DNA from: Streptomyces sp. SAI-127
GTDB taxonomy: Bacteria; Actinomycetota; Actinomycetes; Streptomycetales; Streptomycetaceae
Reading direction: 5' to 3'
DNA length: 64,000 nt
Assembly: GCF_029894425.1 (NCBI RefSeq)
Contig: NZ_JARXYJ010000001.1
Location: 930,001 to 994,000 of the forward strand
The position numbers and the translations under genes are program-made. Below, one piece after another: positions 42,396-51,003 of the stretch. Position 1 is the first letter of the stretch. Each line of letters begins with the position of its first letter. The notes beneath the pieces are model-generated. The model was not told where the DNA came from and searched no databases. It saw nothing but the letters and a program-made list of their open reading frames with translations.

Positions 42396-43975
42396 CGTGT
42401 GGCGCTCCTCAGGAGGTTGGCGTCGGCGGTCCGTCGGGGTGGGAGGGGGCTGCGCGTCGTGTGCAGGAGGGCCGCCCAGGCGGCGGTGTCGGTGAAGTCG
42501 CGCCCGCCGGCCGGGACGACGTCCATGACGACGCGGTCGGGGCGCAGCAGTACGGCGTCCGCCCGGCCCGTGTGCAGCCAGGCGGCGAGCGTGCCGTCGT
42601 CGCCCAGGTCGGTCACGGGGACCGCCCGGCCGCCGAGTCCATGGGCGACGGTGTCCAGCGAGGACCGGGGTTTGGCGGCGGTCAGTACGGCGAAGGAATC
42701 GCCGAGCACCTCGTCGAGGCGGGTTCGCCGTCCGTCGGCGGTGATCCACGGTTGCGGGCAGTGGGTGCCCACCAGACCTTTGCGGATGCCGCGCCGGACG
42801 AGGGGCCCGGCGGTGAGGGGCGGGTTGAGGTCACGGCCGACTGCCGCGGTCAGTCCGGGTATGCGGCAGGCCGCGGCCAGGAGTCTTCGGCGCACTGCGG
42901 CGGCACCGTCCTGTCCGCCGGTCATGGCCCAGCCCATGGCGACCGCGAGCCGGATCATGTGCCGGGCGTGTGGCTTGCGTTCGCTCTCATAGGTGTCCAG
43001 CAGCCGCTCGTGGCCGCCCTGTTCGAGGACGCGGGCGAGCTTCCAGGTGAGGTTGTAGGCGTCCTTCAGGCCCGCGCACAGTCCTTGCCCGATGAACGGC
43101 GGGGTGAGGTGGGCGGCGTCACCGAGGAGGAAGACGCGGTCCCGGCGCCATCGGTCGGCGATCCGTGCCCGGAAGGTGTACTGCGTCTCGCGGACGACCT
43201 CGAAGTCCCCGTCGTAGGACGGCGGCAGCCACGGGGCGACCAGCTCACGGACCGGCGTTGCGCTGTCCGGCAGCCGGAACTCCCAGCGGTAGCGGTCCTC
43301 GCCGACGCGCATGAAGGTCGCCGGGCGGTGCGGGTCGCAGACCTGGTCGACGCCCTCCCAGCAGCGGACGTCGGCTTTCGTCCGGACGTCGATGACGGTC
43401 CAGCGTTCCTCGAAGCGCAGGTCCTCCCATACGGCGCCGATGGCGTCGCGGGTGAGGCCGTTCGCGCCGTCGCAGCCGAGCACGGCCTCGGCCCACAGCC
43501 GGTGTTCGCCGTCGTCGTCGCGGTAGGTCACGCGCGCGGGGCCGGCGGTGTCCTGGTCGACGCCGGTGACCTCCGCGCCGCTGCGCAGTTCGCACTCCGG
43601 GTGCCGGGCCAGGGCGTCACGCAGCAGTCGTTCCAGCTCCGGCTGGTCGAACATGCTGGTCTGGGGGTAACCGTGGTGGCCGTGCCCGGAGCGCCGGAAC
43701 TCGGCCATCACCCGGTGCCGGGCGTCCAGCAGTCGCAGCCCGTTCGCCGGTCGGGCGATCGCGGCGAACTCCTCCCCCACACCCGCGGCCTGAAGGATCC
43801 TGCGCACCTCGTCGTCGGTGGCGACGGCGCGCGGGAGCGGGTAGACGTCCTGGTGCCGTTCGAGGACGACGCTGCGGACGCCGCGCCGGGCGAGGAGGAG
43901 GGCGGCGGTCACGCCCACCGGTCCGGCGCCGATGATCACCACGGGTACGTCCGCCCCGTTGCGTTCGAGGGTCAT
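42392..43975 (-). CDS. FAD-dependent aromatic hydroxylase (MhpA-like)
   Basis: 527 residues, a class A flavoprotein monooxygenase. FAD loop VVIIGAGPVGVTAALLLARRG, the DG motif in VLGCDGANGLTRDAIG and the GD motif FLLGDAAHLTPPFIGQGLCAGLKDAYNL are complete. Length and the C-terminal thioredoxin-like extension fit 3-(3-hydroxyphenyl)propionate hydroxylase relatives, which add an ortho hydroxyl to make a catechol. It is encoded 7 bases after the FAH-family gene. The substrate may be any phenolic acid. Confidence 0.87.
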   Translation of the reverse strand: MTLERNGADVPVVIIGAGPVGVTAALLLARRGVRSVVLERHQDVYPLPRAVATDDEVRRILQAAGVGEEFAAIARPANGLRLLDARHRVMAEFRRSGHGHHGYPQTSMFDQPELERLLRDALARHPECELRSGAEVTGVDQDTAGPARVTYRDDDGEHRLWAEAVLGCDGANGLTRDAIGAVWEDLRFEERWTVIDVRTKADVRCWEGVDQVCDPHRPATFMRVGEDRYRWEFRLPDSATPVRELVAPWLPPSYDGDFEVVRETQYTFRARIADRWRRDRVFLLGDAAHLTPPFIGQGLCAGLKDAYNLTWKLARVLEQGGHERLLDTYESERKPHARHMIRLAVAMGWAMTGGQDGAAAVRRRLLAAACRIPGLTAAVGRDLNPPLTAGPLVRRGIRKGLVGTHCPQPWITADGRRTRLDEVLGDSFAVLTAAKPRSSLDTVAHGLGGRAVPVTDLGDDGTLAAWLHTGRADAVLLRPDRVVMDVVPAGGRDFTDTAAWAALLHTTRSPLPPRRTADANLLRSATR

Positions 43976-43982
43976 GTGCGGC

Positions 43983-44933
43983 TCACTTCGGGTCTTGGCG
44001 CGGGTCGGCGACGGGCGTGCGCTGCTCGCCGAGGTCGATCCGGCCGTCCGGGGTCGCGATCGTCGCGGTGATCACGTCCCCCGCGTGCAGGTAGTGCGGG
44101 TTCTTCGCCTGGGACTTGAAGAACGCCCTCCACTTCACGGCGGGCGGCAGCAGCGCGCCGATCTTCTCGACGGGCTTGGGCGGGGCCTTGAGGGCCGTGC
44201 CGCCTGGCGTGCCGGTCAGCAGCAGGTCGCCGGCATCGAGGGCCTGGAACCGGGCCAGCAGGGTGAGAGCCTGTGCCGGGCGGACGATCATGTCGGCGAG
44301 GGTGCGGTCCTGACGCAGGTCACCGTTGACGCTCAACTTCAGCCGCAGATCGAGGAGATGGGCGAAGTCCTCCGGCTCCAGCAGCGCCAGGTGGGGCCCG
44401 GTCGGGGTGAAGGTCGGGTAGGACTTGCTCTCGTAGAACTGCGTCTTGGTCAGCTGGACGTCGCGGGCGCTGACATCGTTCGTGATCACCAGTCCGGCCA
44501 CGTACGACGGCAGGTCCCGTTCCTCGACCACGGTGCCCACCGGCAGGGGTGCGCCCATGACCAGGCCCAGTTCGATCTCGTAGTCGAGGAACCTCACGTG
44601 CGACGGCCGGACGACGGCGTCTCCGGGTCCGCTGACCGAGCCGGACGCCTTGCGGAAGAAGGCGGGCGGGATGTCGCCGGTGAAGCCCGAATCACGGGCG
44701 TGGCTGCGGTAGTTGACCATCTGGGCGACGACCCGGCAGGGGGTGGTGACCGGCGAGAGTGCGACCAGCTCGGCGACGGACGTGCCCGCGTCACCCGAGA
44801 CAGCCGCCTCCCGCACGGCGGCACGGTCGGAGATCAGCTCGGCGGTGGTGACGGCCTTGGTGTCGACGGGGACGGCCCGGTCGCCGAGGACGACCCACCA
44901 TCCTTCGGCGGTGCGCAGGACGTTGGTGCTCAT
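43983..44933 (-). CDS. Fumarylacetoacetate-hydrolase-family protein
   Basis: 316 residues from ATG 44933; upstream codons in the frame overlap the preceding gene and lack family sequence. The FAH fold with acidic metal ligands is visible in FLDYEIELGLVMG, and VAGLVITNDVSARDVQL, SKSYPTFTPTGPHLA and GDLLLTGTPGGTAL follow. Family members hydrolyse or decarboxylate ring-fission products. Beside an extradiol-type protein and acetoacetyl-CoA synthetase, cleavage that releases acetoacetate is attractive but unproven. Confidence 0.88.
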   Translation of the reverse strand: MSTNVLRTAEGWWVVLGDRAVPVDTKAVTTAELISDRAAVREAAVSGDAGTSVAELVALSPVTTPCRVVAQMVNYRSHARDSGFTGDIPPAFFRKASGSVSGPGDAVVRPSHVRFLDYEIELGLVMGAPLPVGTVVEERDLPSYVAGLVITNDVSARDVQLTKTQFYESKSYPTFTPTGPHLALLEPEDFAHLLDLRLKLSVNGDLRQDRTLADMIVRPAQALTLLARFQALDAGDLLLTGTPGGTALKAPPKPVEKIGALLPPAVKWRAFFKSQAKNPHYLHAGDVITATIATPDGRIDLGEQRTPVADPRQDPK

Positions 44934-44961
44934 GTCAGTGCCTTTGTGAGGGGTTGGGGGT

Positions 44962-46110
44962 TCAGGACTTGGTGGCCTTGAGCAGACCGAGCAGGCGCGC
45001 CGGGTCCATCTCGTTGTCACCGCGCAGGGCCTCGACGACATCGCGGATCCGCTGCGGGGAGGGGCTCGTGCCGAGGAAGTCACGCGTGGCGGGCGGCCCC
45101 CACTGGGCCAGCCCGCTCGTCGACATGGGCGCCCATCCGGGTTCGACGTCACAGGAGAACAGGTCGCCGTCGGCGAAGTGCTCCAGCATGAAGTGGTCGG
45201 GATCGCGCCAGTAGTCGAACAGCTGACTGCCCTGGATGTGCCGGCCGATCCCCCAACTGCGCCGGTAGCCGCGCTCCTTCAGGTATTCGCCGCCGGCGGC
45301 GATCGAGTCCAGGTCGGTGACCTGGTAGGCGGAGTGGACATAGCCGGTCCCCGGCCCCAGGTGCATCGCCAGTGTGTGGTGGTCGGCGGGCACACTGCCG
45401 AGGTCGCAGCGGACGAACGCCATGGTGGGGCCGCGGTCCCGCTGTCCGTCGAGGAACAGGAAGTCGGACACGATCATCCCGAGGGTGTCCAGGTACCAGG
45501 ACAGCGCCTGGGCGAACACCCTTGTCTCCAGCACCACATGGCCCAGCCGCTGGATGCGGGACGGCTCGCGCGGCGGGCGCTGCGTGGCGTTCGTACGGCG
45601 GTGCTCGGTACCGAAGTTGAGCAGCAGCGGCTGCTGCTCGGGCAGCGCCGGAAGCTGCTCGCCGCAGTGCACCACCCGCACCGGGAAGCCCGAAGGGTCG
45701 AGCAGATCGACGGCCTTGCCACCGCCGGGCACGCCCACGTCGCGCACGTCGGTGCCGGTGGCCCGCGCCAGGCGGTCCAGATCGGCCCGCTCCGCCGCAC
45801 GGAACGCCGGGCCGATGAACCGGGACGTACCCCGACCGCGCCGGATCACCACGCACGGTGTGCCGGCGAAGGTGCCGCGCAGCCACAGCTCGGTCTCGGT
45901 GCGTGCGGCGACGCCGAAGCCGAAGTCCCGGGCGAAGACCTCGGCCCTTTCCAGATCCGGCTTCTCGAACTCCAGCCAGGCCAGGTCGGCCACCTTGATC
46001 ACGGGATTGCGGGAGCGGCCGGGGTGTTCGCCGCGCAAGGCTCCCCGTTCACTGTGCAGATCCTCGTGGGCCGTCCTGGCATCAGGACTGTGGACGCGGG
46101 TTTCAGACAT
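44962..46110 (-). CDS. VOC-family extradiol dioxygenase-like protein
   Basis: 382 residues from ATG 46110 (GGAGG 6 bases upstream). It holds two glyoxalase/bleomycin-resistance-type modules. The second carries the iron triad expected of type I extradiol dioxygenases: His in RLGHVVLETRVF, His in ADHHTLAMHL and Glu in DHFMLEHFADGD. It would open a catechol ring using oxygen and Fe(II). It is the first gene of the operon, transcribed away from tetR at 46245 over a region with two palindromes. Confidence 0.87.
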   Translation of the reverse strand: MSETRVHSPDARTAHEDLHSERGALRGEHPGRSRNPVIKVADLAWLEFEKPDLERAEVFARDFGFGVAARTETELWLRGTFAGTPCVVIRRGRGTSRFIGPAFRAAERADLDRLARATGTDVRDVGVPGGGKAVDLLDPSGFPVRVVHCGEQLPALPEQQPLLLNFGTEHRRTNATQRPPREPSRIQRLGHVVLETRVFAQALSWYLDTLGMIVSDFLFLDGQRDRGPTMAFVRCDLGSVPADHHTLAMHLGPGTGYVHSAYQVTDLDSIAAGGEYLKERGYRRSWGIGRHIQGSQLFDYWRDPDHFMLEHFADGDLFSCDVEPGWAPMSTSGLAQWGPPATRDFLGTSPSPQRIRDVVEALRGDNEMDPARLLGLLKATKS

Positions 46111-46136
46111 GGTGGCCTCCAGCAACATTGCCGTAA

Positions 46137-46204
46137 TGATGGAATCATCAAGTTTGACGGCTTCGTCGTCAAGGCGTTCGCCGAGGCAAGTGATGAATTC
46201 ATCA
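46137..46204. promoter_or_regulatory. Paired TetR operators TGATG-N4-CATCA
   Basis: TGATGGAATCATCA (46137-46150) and TGATGAATTCATCA (46191-46204, a perfect 14-base palindrome) flank a further inverted repeat TTGACG-N7-CGTCAA (46154-46172). They lie in the gap between the catabolic operon and the divergent tetR, as expected for its binding sites. Confidence 0.7.
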
Positions 46205-46244
46205 GAGCTGCTGTCGTCATCGCCCTCGCGGGTAGAATCCGCGC

Positions 46245-46880
46245 ATGCCTACGTCAGCCCCGCCCAGCAACCGATTCGAGCGGCGCCGCGCGGAAACCCG
46301 TGGTGCCCTCATTCGCGCGGCCCGGCAGATACTCGCCGAGACCGGGGACACCGGCGCCAGCATCCAGGCGATCGCGGAGCGCGCCGACGTCGGATTCGGC
46401 TCCTTCTACAACCACTTCGAGTCGAAGACCGAGCTGTTCGAGGCGGCGGTGGTGGACGCCCTGGAGGAGTTCGGCCAGAACTTCGACGAGCGCCTGGCCG
46501 GGCTCGACGATCCGGCGGAACTCGTCGCGGCGGGCTTCCGGCTCAGCGCCCGCATGGCCGACTCGCACCCGGAGCTGATGCAGGTCCTACGCCGTCGCGG
46601 CCTCGGACACCTCCACTCGGACAACGGTCTGGTCCGGCGGGCACTGCGTGACCTCGAGGTCGGCATGGCCTCCGGCCGCTTCACCGCCCTCGACCCCGCG
46701 GTCGCCCTGTCCGCACTGGGCGGCACCCTGCTGTCCCTGGTGGAGCTCCGCTTCGCCCGCCCCGACCTGGACGGTGACGAGTCCGCGGTGAACCTGGCCG
46801 AGATGGTCCTGCGCATGCTGGGCGTGCCACCCGACGACGCCCACGAGGTCGCCCGACGCCCCCTTCCCGACGCGGCATGA
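46245..46880 (+). CDS. TetR-family transcriptional regulator
   Basis: 211 residues. N-terminal helix-turn-helix: RGALIRAARQILAETGDTGA, SIQAIAERADVGFGSFYNHF, ESKTELFEAAVVDALEEF. An all-helical ligand-binding domain of ordinary length follows. It is divergent from and almost certainly a repressor of the ring-cleavage operon; the ligand is likely the aromatic substrate or a ring-fission product. Bases 46881-47155 after it contain only the LacI promoter region. Confidence 0.9.
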   Translation: MPTSAPPSNRFERRRAETRGALIRAARQILAETGDTGASIQAIAERADVGFGSFYNHFESKTELFEAAVVDALEEFGQNFDERLAGLDDPAELVAAGFRLSARMADSHPELMQVLRRRGLGHLHSDNGLVRRALRDLEVGMASGRFTALDPAVALSALGGTLLSLVELRFARPDLDGDESAVNLAEMVLRMLGVPPDDAHEVARRPLPDAA

Positions 46881-47040
46881 CCGACCCCTGCCCGCTGGAC
46901 GACGGGCCCGGCCGAAAGGTGCCTCGAGCAGCCCCCACCGGAGCTCCGCGTGCACGACCCCGCCGGACCGTCCGCCGGAGGGCACGGCATTCCCCACGCA
47001 ACAGGCGCTTCCGTTGTAGAACACCGCCCCCCACTCCGTT

Positions 47041-47054
47041 CGGGAGCGCTCCCA
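47041..47054. promoter_or_regulatory. CebR-type operator upstream of the LacI gene
   Basis: CGGGAGCGCTCCCA matches 13 of 14 bases of the TGGGAGCGCTCCCA cellulose/cellobiose box known from Streptomyces CebR. It lies 102 bases before the regulator's start, so autoregulation is likely. Confidence 0.75.
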
Positions 47055-47155
47055 ATCATTGAGGGCAGGACGACCGTACGTAACCACGCCCTGGTGAAGT
47101 CGTGTGCGCGATGCCCTTCGGTCGGTAAGATCGGTGACTTCTTGGGGGAGGTGGC

Positions 47156-48178
47156 ATGGGCAGGCGACGCCCGGAAGCACCGACGCTGGAGGAGGTCGCC
47201 GCCCACGCGAGAGTGGGACGAGGCACGGTCTCCCGCGTCATCAACAACGCCGCGGGCGTGAAGGAGTCGACGCGCCGGGCCGTGCAGCAGGCCATCGACG
47301 AACTCGGCTACGTACCCAATCTCGCGGCCCGTTCCCTGGCCGGGCGGCGGGCCGACGCCGTGGCCCTGGTCATGACGGAGCCGGACTGGCGGCAGTTCGC
47401 GGAGCCCTTCTTCTCCGAGATCGTCACCTCGCTCGGGGACGCCCTGACCGACACCGGCATGCAGTTGATGCTGACCCTGGTCCGCTCGGACACCGAACGG
47501 CAGCGCTTCCTCGAGTACGCGCGCGGCGGCCGGGTCGACGGCGTCCTGCTGATGTCCGTGCACGCCGGCGATCCGCTGCCGGACATGCTCGCCGAGGCCC
47601 GGCTGCCGACGGTGCTGCTGGGGCGCCGCTCCGGAGACGAGTACGTCAGTTACGTCGACATGGACAACGTCGGCGGTGCGCGCAGCGCCGTCTCCCACCT
47701 TGTGCAGCGGGGCCGCAGGAGCATTGCCACCATCACCGGGCCGCTCGATCTGCACGCCGCCCAGTGCCGGCTGCGCGGCTACGAAGAGGCCCTGGCACTG
47801 GCGGGCCTGAAGGTCGAGCGGTCCCGTGTCGCCGAAAGCGACTTCACGGCGGAGAGCGGGCGCCGCGCCATGGCCGAGCTCCTCGAACGGCATCCGGACG
47901 TCGACGGCGTCCTCGCCGCGTCGGACACCACAGCGGCGGGGGCCCTGGAGGCCCTGCGCGCGGCCGGACGCCGGGTGCCCGAGGACGTCGCCGTGATCGG
48001 CTTCGACGACTTTCCGCTGGCTCAGCGGACCGAACCACGGCTGACCACGGTGCGCCAGCCGATCGAAGAGGTCGGGCGGGCCATGATCCGACTGCTCCTG
48101 GAGGAGATGGAGGAGGGCGCCGTGGCCTGGCGTCACGTCATCCTCCGGACGGAGCTGGTGGTCCGCGAGTCGACCTGA
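47156..48178 (+). CDS. LacI-family regulator, CebR-like
   Basis: 340 residues from ATG 47156, with GGGGGAGGTGG upstream. The LacI DNA-binding helices (TLEEVAAHARVGRGTVSRVI, NNAAGVKESTRRAVQQAI, hinge YVPNLAARSLAGRR) are followed by a sugar-binding core (DAVALVMTEPDW, VDGVLLMSV, VDGVLAASDTTAAGALEAL, VIGFDDFPLAQRTEPRLTTV). Its own upstream region and that of the adjacent endoglucanase carry the CebR box, so it probably represses cellulase genes until cello-oligosaccharide binds. The classic CebR sits by the cebEFG transporter, absent here, so this is a CebR-like paralogue. Confidence 0.9.
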   Translation: MGRRRPEAPTLEEVAAHARVGRGTVSRVINNAAGVKESTRRAVQQAIDELGYVPNLAARSLAGRRADAVALVMTEPDWRQFAEPFFSEIVTSLGDALTDTGMQLMLTLVRSDTERQRFLEYARGGRVDGVLLMSVHAGDPLPDMLAEARLPTVLLGRRSGDEYVSYVDMDNVGGARSAVSHLVQRGRRSIATITGPLDLHAAQCRLRGYEEALALAGLKVERSRVAESDFTAESGRRAMAELLERHPDVDGVLAASDTTAAGALEALRAAGRRVPEDVAVIGFDDFPLAQRTEPRLTTVRQPIEEVGRAMIRLLLEEMEEGAVAWRHVILRTELVVREST

Positions 48179-48331
48179 CGCGCCCGCACAGCCGCCGGGG
48201 AGAGCCCCGGAGCCGCGTGCCGCGTCCCGCGGCCCTGTCCGACCTGAGGCTCCCAAATCGGTTCAACTTGTTCCTGTCGACAGCCTTGTCATGGACCTGA
48301 GCACTCCCTACAGTCCTGGCGAACCCAAAAT

Positions 48332-48345
48332 TGGGAGCGCTCCCA
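48332..48345. promoter_or_regulatory. Perfect CebR-type box before the GH12 endoglucanase
   Basis: TGGGAGCGCTCCCA, the exact 14-base consensus, 61 bases before the celB-like start. A degenerate copy (TGAGAGCACTCCCC, 48358-48371) follows 26 bases later. Confidence 0.85.
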
Positions 48346-48405
48346 TTCATTAGCTGTTGAGAGCACTCCCCCGTTACCTCTCCCCCACCCCTGAAGAGGA
48401 TCCGC

Positions 48406-49536
48406 ATGCGTCCTTCAACGCACCATGCCCGCCGTGCGCGTGGCCTGCTCGGCGCGCTGCTCACCTCGCTCGTCTCGCTCGCCGCGCTGCTGACCACCGC
48501 CCCCGTCGCGCAGGCCGACACCACGATCTGCGAGACCTTCGGTACGACCACCATCCAGGGTCGCTACGTGGTCCAGAACAACCGCTGGGGCACCAGCGCC
48601 ACCCAGTGCATCACCGCGACCGACTCGGGATTCAGGATCACCCAGGCCGACGGATCCGTCCCGACGAACGGCGCCCCGAAGTCGTACCCGTCCGTCTACA
48701 ACGGCTGCCACTACACCAACTGCTCTCCCGGCACCAACCTTCCCGCTCAGCTCAGCACCATCTCCACCGCGCCCTCGAGCATCTCCTTCAACTACGTCAA
48801 CAACGCGGTGTACGACGCCGCGTACGACATCTGGCTCGACCCCACACCTCGCACCGACGGCGTGAACCGGACCGAGATCATGATCTGGTTCAACAAGGTC
48901 GGATCCGTCCAGCCCATCGGCTCCCCGGTCGGCAACGCCAATGTGGGCGGGCGCGACTGGCAGGTGTGGTCGGGCAACAACGGCTCGAACGACGTACTGT
49001 CCTTCGTCGCACCGTCTGCGATCACCAGCTGGAACTTCGACGTCATGGACTTCGCCCGGCAGGCCGTCTCCCGGGGAATCGCCCAGAACAACTGGTACCT
49101 GACGAGTGTTCAGGCCGGCTTCGAACCCTGGCAGAACGGCGCCGGCCTCGCCGTGACCTCGTTCTCCTCCACCGTCAACAAGGGCACCTCCGGCGGCCCC
49201 GGCACCCCCGGAGGCTCCACGGCCTGCACGGTGGCCTACGGGACCAGCACCTGGCAGGGCGGCTTCACCGCCGACGTCACCATCACCAACACCGGCACCT
49301 CTCCCGTCAGCGGCTGGAAGCTCGCGTTCACCCTCCCCTCCGGGCAGCAGATCACCAGCGCCTGGAACGCGAACCTCTCCGGGGCGTCAGGAGCGGTCAC
49401 GGCGAGCAACGTGAGCCACAACAGCGAGCTGGCGGCCGGCGGCCGGGCGACCTTCGGGTTCCAGGGCACGTCCAGCGGGACCTTCGCCAAGCCCTCGGCC
49501 TTCACACTGAATGGCGGTGCCTGCGCCACTGTGTGA
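48406..49536 (+). CDS. celB: Secreted endo-1,4-beta-glucanase, GH12 plus CBM2
   Basis: Cleaves internal beta-1,4 bonds of cellulose outside the cell. 376 residues: signal peptide ending AQA-D near residue 38, then a GH12 beta-jelly-roll with catalytic glutamates E157 (NRTEIMIWF) and E240 (AGFEPWQ). A Gly/Thr/Pro linker (KGTSGGPGTPGGST) leads to a C-terminal family 2 cellulose-binding module (WQGGFTADVTITNTGTSPV, W-containing SGWKLAF, ASNVSHNSELAAGG, GFQGTSSGTF). The whole closely matches Streptomyces CelB in length and motifs. It is controlled by the CebR-type box and the LacI regulator just upstream. Confidence 0.95.
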   Translation: MRPSTHHARRARGLLGALLTSLVSLAALLTTAPVAQADTTICETFGTTTIQGRYVVQNNRWGTSATQCITATDSGFRITQADGSVPTNGAPKSYPSVYNGCHYTNCSPGTNLPAQLSTISTAPSSISFNYVNNAVYDAAYDIWLDPTPRTDGVNRTEIMIWFNKVGSVQPIGSPVGNANVGGRDWQVWSGNNGSNDVLSFVAPSAITSWNFDVMDFARQAVSRGIAQNNWYLTSVQAGFEPWQNGAGLAVTSFSSTVNKGTSGGPGTPGGSTACTVAYGTSTWQGGFTADVTITNTGTSPVSGWKLAFTLPSGQQITSAWNANLSGASGAVTASNVSHNSELAAGGRATFGFQGTSSGTFAKPSAFTLNGGACATV

Positions 49537-49548
49537 CGCGCACCCGTC

Positions 49549-49595
49549 CTCCGGGGCCCGCTTGTTTCCGCCACGTCGGCGGGCGGGCCCCGGAG
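49549..49595 (+). terminator. Terminator after the endoglucanase gene
   Basis: CTCCGGGGCCCGC and its exact complement form a 13-bp stem with a 21-base loop 13 bases past the stop. Confidence 0.75.
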
Positions 49596-49632
49596 ACGTG
49601 TTGCCACCTCAACGTTTGGCCTCAAGACCCGG

Positions 49633-49794
49633 ATGCGGGCTGACCGCGGCCGGTGCCCGGACGTGGAGGTCTGGTTCCTGGGCGGGCACGGGCCCGAGGT
49701 GACGAGGCTGCTCGCCCCGGTCGCCTCGGACGGCGTGAGGGCCAGGGGAGTATGGCTGCTCAGCCGCGGCGACCAGATCCTCATGCGGTCGTAG
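49633..49794 (+). CDS. Very small possible protein or gene fragment, 53 aa
   Basis: ATG 49633 to TAG 49794 reads with good composition (CPDVEVWFLGGHGPEVTRLL, VRARGVWLLSRGDQILMRS) and a strong G/C third position. No ribosome site is clear and I do not know the family. It may be the end of a lost gene, since a second relic follows. Confidence 0.35.
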   Translation: MRADRGRCPDVEVWFLGGHGPEVTRLLAPVASDGVRARGVWLLSRGDQILMRS

Positions 49795-50185
49795 CTGCGA
49801 GCGAGGTTGGGACAGTTCGAGTTGGCGAGGGTGACCTTCCTCGACTTCTCCGGACTCGCGCGCTACTCCGCCGGCCTGCCTCTCTCCGCCGACCCACCAA
49901 TGTTTTTCCGCGAACACACGGCGGTTGGTGGGACCCGCGCCGGCGAAGGAAACCCGCCCACGAGCCGTCCACCGCGTGACCGTCCGGCGTCGGGGAGCCG
50001 GGTCTGGCGCAGTTCGTCACCGCGGACCAAGTTGCGGGTGACCTGCGTGCGCAGTTCCGCGGCGCTGACCACAGTCCGCGAGCAACAGCCGTTCGCCGAC
50101 TCCCCTGTTCACGCGGTCATGGTCAAAGACCTTCGCGTTGAGCGCGGTCCCTTCGAGCCCCGCGGCCCGCCCTCTGGCGGAACCG
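49795..50185. other. Gene-poor stretch with a possible STAS-domain relic
   Basis: Plus-strand bases about 49810-49860 read LARVTFLDFSGLA, like the core of anti-sigma-factor antagonist (STAS) proteins (VTFLDSSGL), then the frame loses meaning. The remaining 320 bases show no coding bias on either strand. Confidence 0.35.
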
Positions 50186-50710
50186 TCAGGCGGCGTGGCA
50201 GAGCGCCGCGGGGCCGGCCGGGGCCGCGGTGTGGGCCACGGTCGCGTGCACGGGACGGGCGGTGCGTCCTGTCGGCTCGGCCTGCGAGCGGTTCCGCGCG
50301 AAGACGACGAGGCGCAACACCACGAACCGCGCGACACCGGCGAGTGCGGAGGCGGACAGGTAGACGACCTGCTCGAGCACCGCACCGGGCGCCGCCACCA
50401 GCTGCTGCAGGACAAGCATCGCCACACTGGTCACCGCGTACGCGGCCGCTGCGGACCCGGCCGACTGCGCATGCTGGCGCCAGGTCGCGCGCCCGCCCGC
50501 GCCGAAGGTGAAGCGGGCATGCAGCTCGGTCGCGAGGAGCGTGGAGACCACGGTGATCACGGCGTTGGCCAGAACCCAGGGAATCCAGGAGGCGAGCGCC
50601 GCCACGGCGAAGCTTGAGGTGATCCCCACCCCACCCCCGAAGAGCACGAAGCGGGCGAAGGCGGTGAAGGCGGCGGGCGCCGCCTGCTCCTGGCTGTGTG
50701 GTGTCTCCAT
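50186..50710 (-). CDS. GtrA-family membrane protein
   Basis: 174 residues from ATG 50710; the open frame begins earlier but that part has no ribosome site. Four hydrophobic helices (FARFVLFGGGVGITSSFAVA, WVLANAVITVVSTLLATELH, AAAAYAVTSVAMLVLQQLV, LSASALAGVARFVVLRLVVF) follow the GtrA pattern. Such proteins help flip or handle lipid-linked sugars for cell-surface glycosylation. It is a single gene with no glycosyltransferase beside it. Confidence 0.8.
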   Translation of the reverse strand: METPHSQEQAAPAAFTAFARFVLFGGGVGITSSFAVAALASWIPWVLANAVITVVSTLLATELHARFTFGAGGRATWRQHAQSAGSAAAAYAVTSVAMLVLQQLVAAPGAVLEQVVYLSASALAGVARFVVLRLVVFARNRSQAEPTGRTARPVHATVAHTAAPAGPAALCHAA

Positions 50711-50967
50711 GATCCGGCCCCTCCGACGGTCACTCCCCGAAACGCGCACCCCTCGGCCTGCGAGGTCGAGGAAGTGCGCCGTAGTGCCACTATGGCACAC
50801 GCCTGACACCACTTCGAGTCCAACATGACATCACGGCGCCATTCCATCCCGCCCCCGAGAGCGCTTCGACATGCATGACACCACGTTGAATCAGCTCGCC
50901 TCTTTTACGTTTTCGCAGTTCAAAAGGCACTTCGGTAGGCTCCGCGAACCAAAGGTGCCACTTAGGC

Positions 50968-50997
50968 TTGCAGCTGACGTCACGACGGTGCCATACT
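50968..50997 (+). promoter_or_regulatory. Promoter, likely giving a leaderless mRNA
   Basis: TTGCAG (-35) and CATACT (-10) with 18-base spacing end 6 bases before ATG 51004, so transcription should begin at or next to the start codon. No ribosome site precedes that ATG. A TGACGTCA palindrome lies inside the spacer (50976-50983). Confidence 0.6.
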
Positions 50998-51003
50998 GGC
51001 GTC

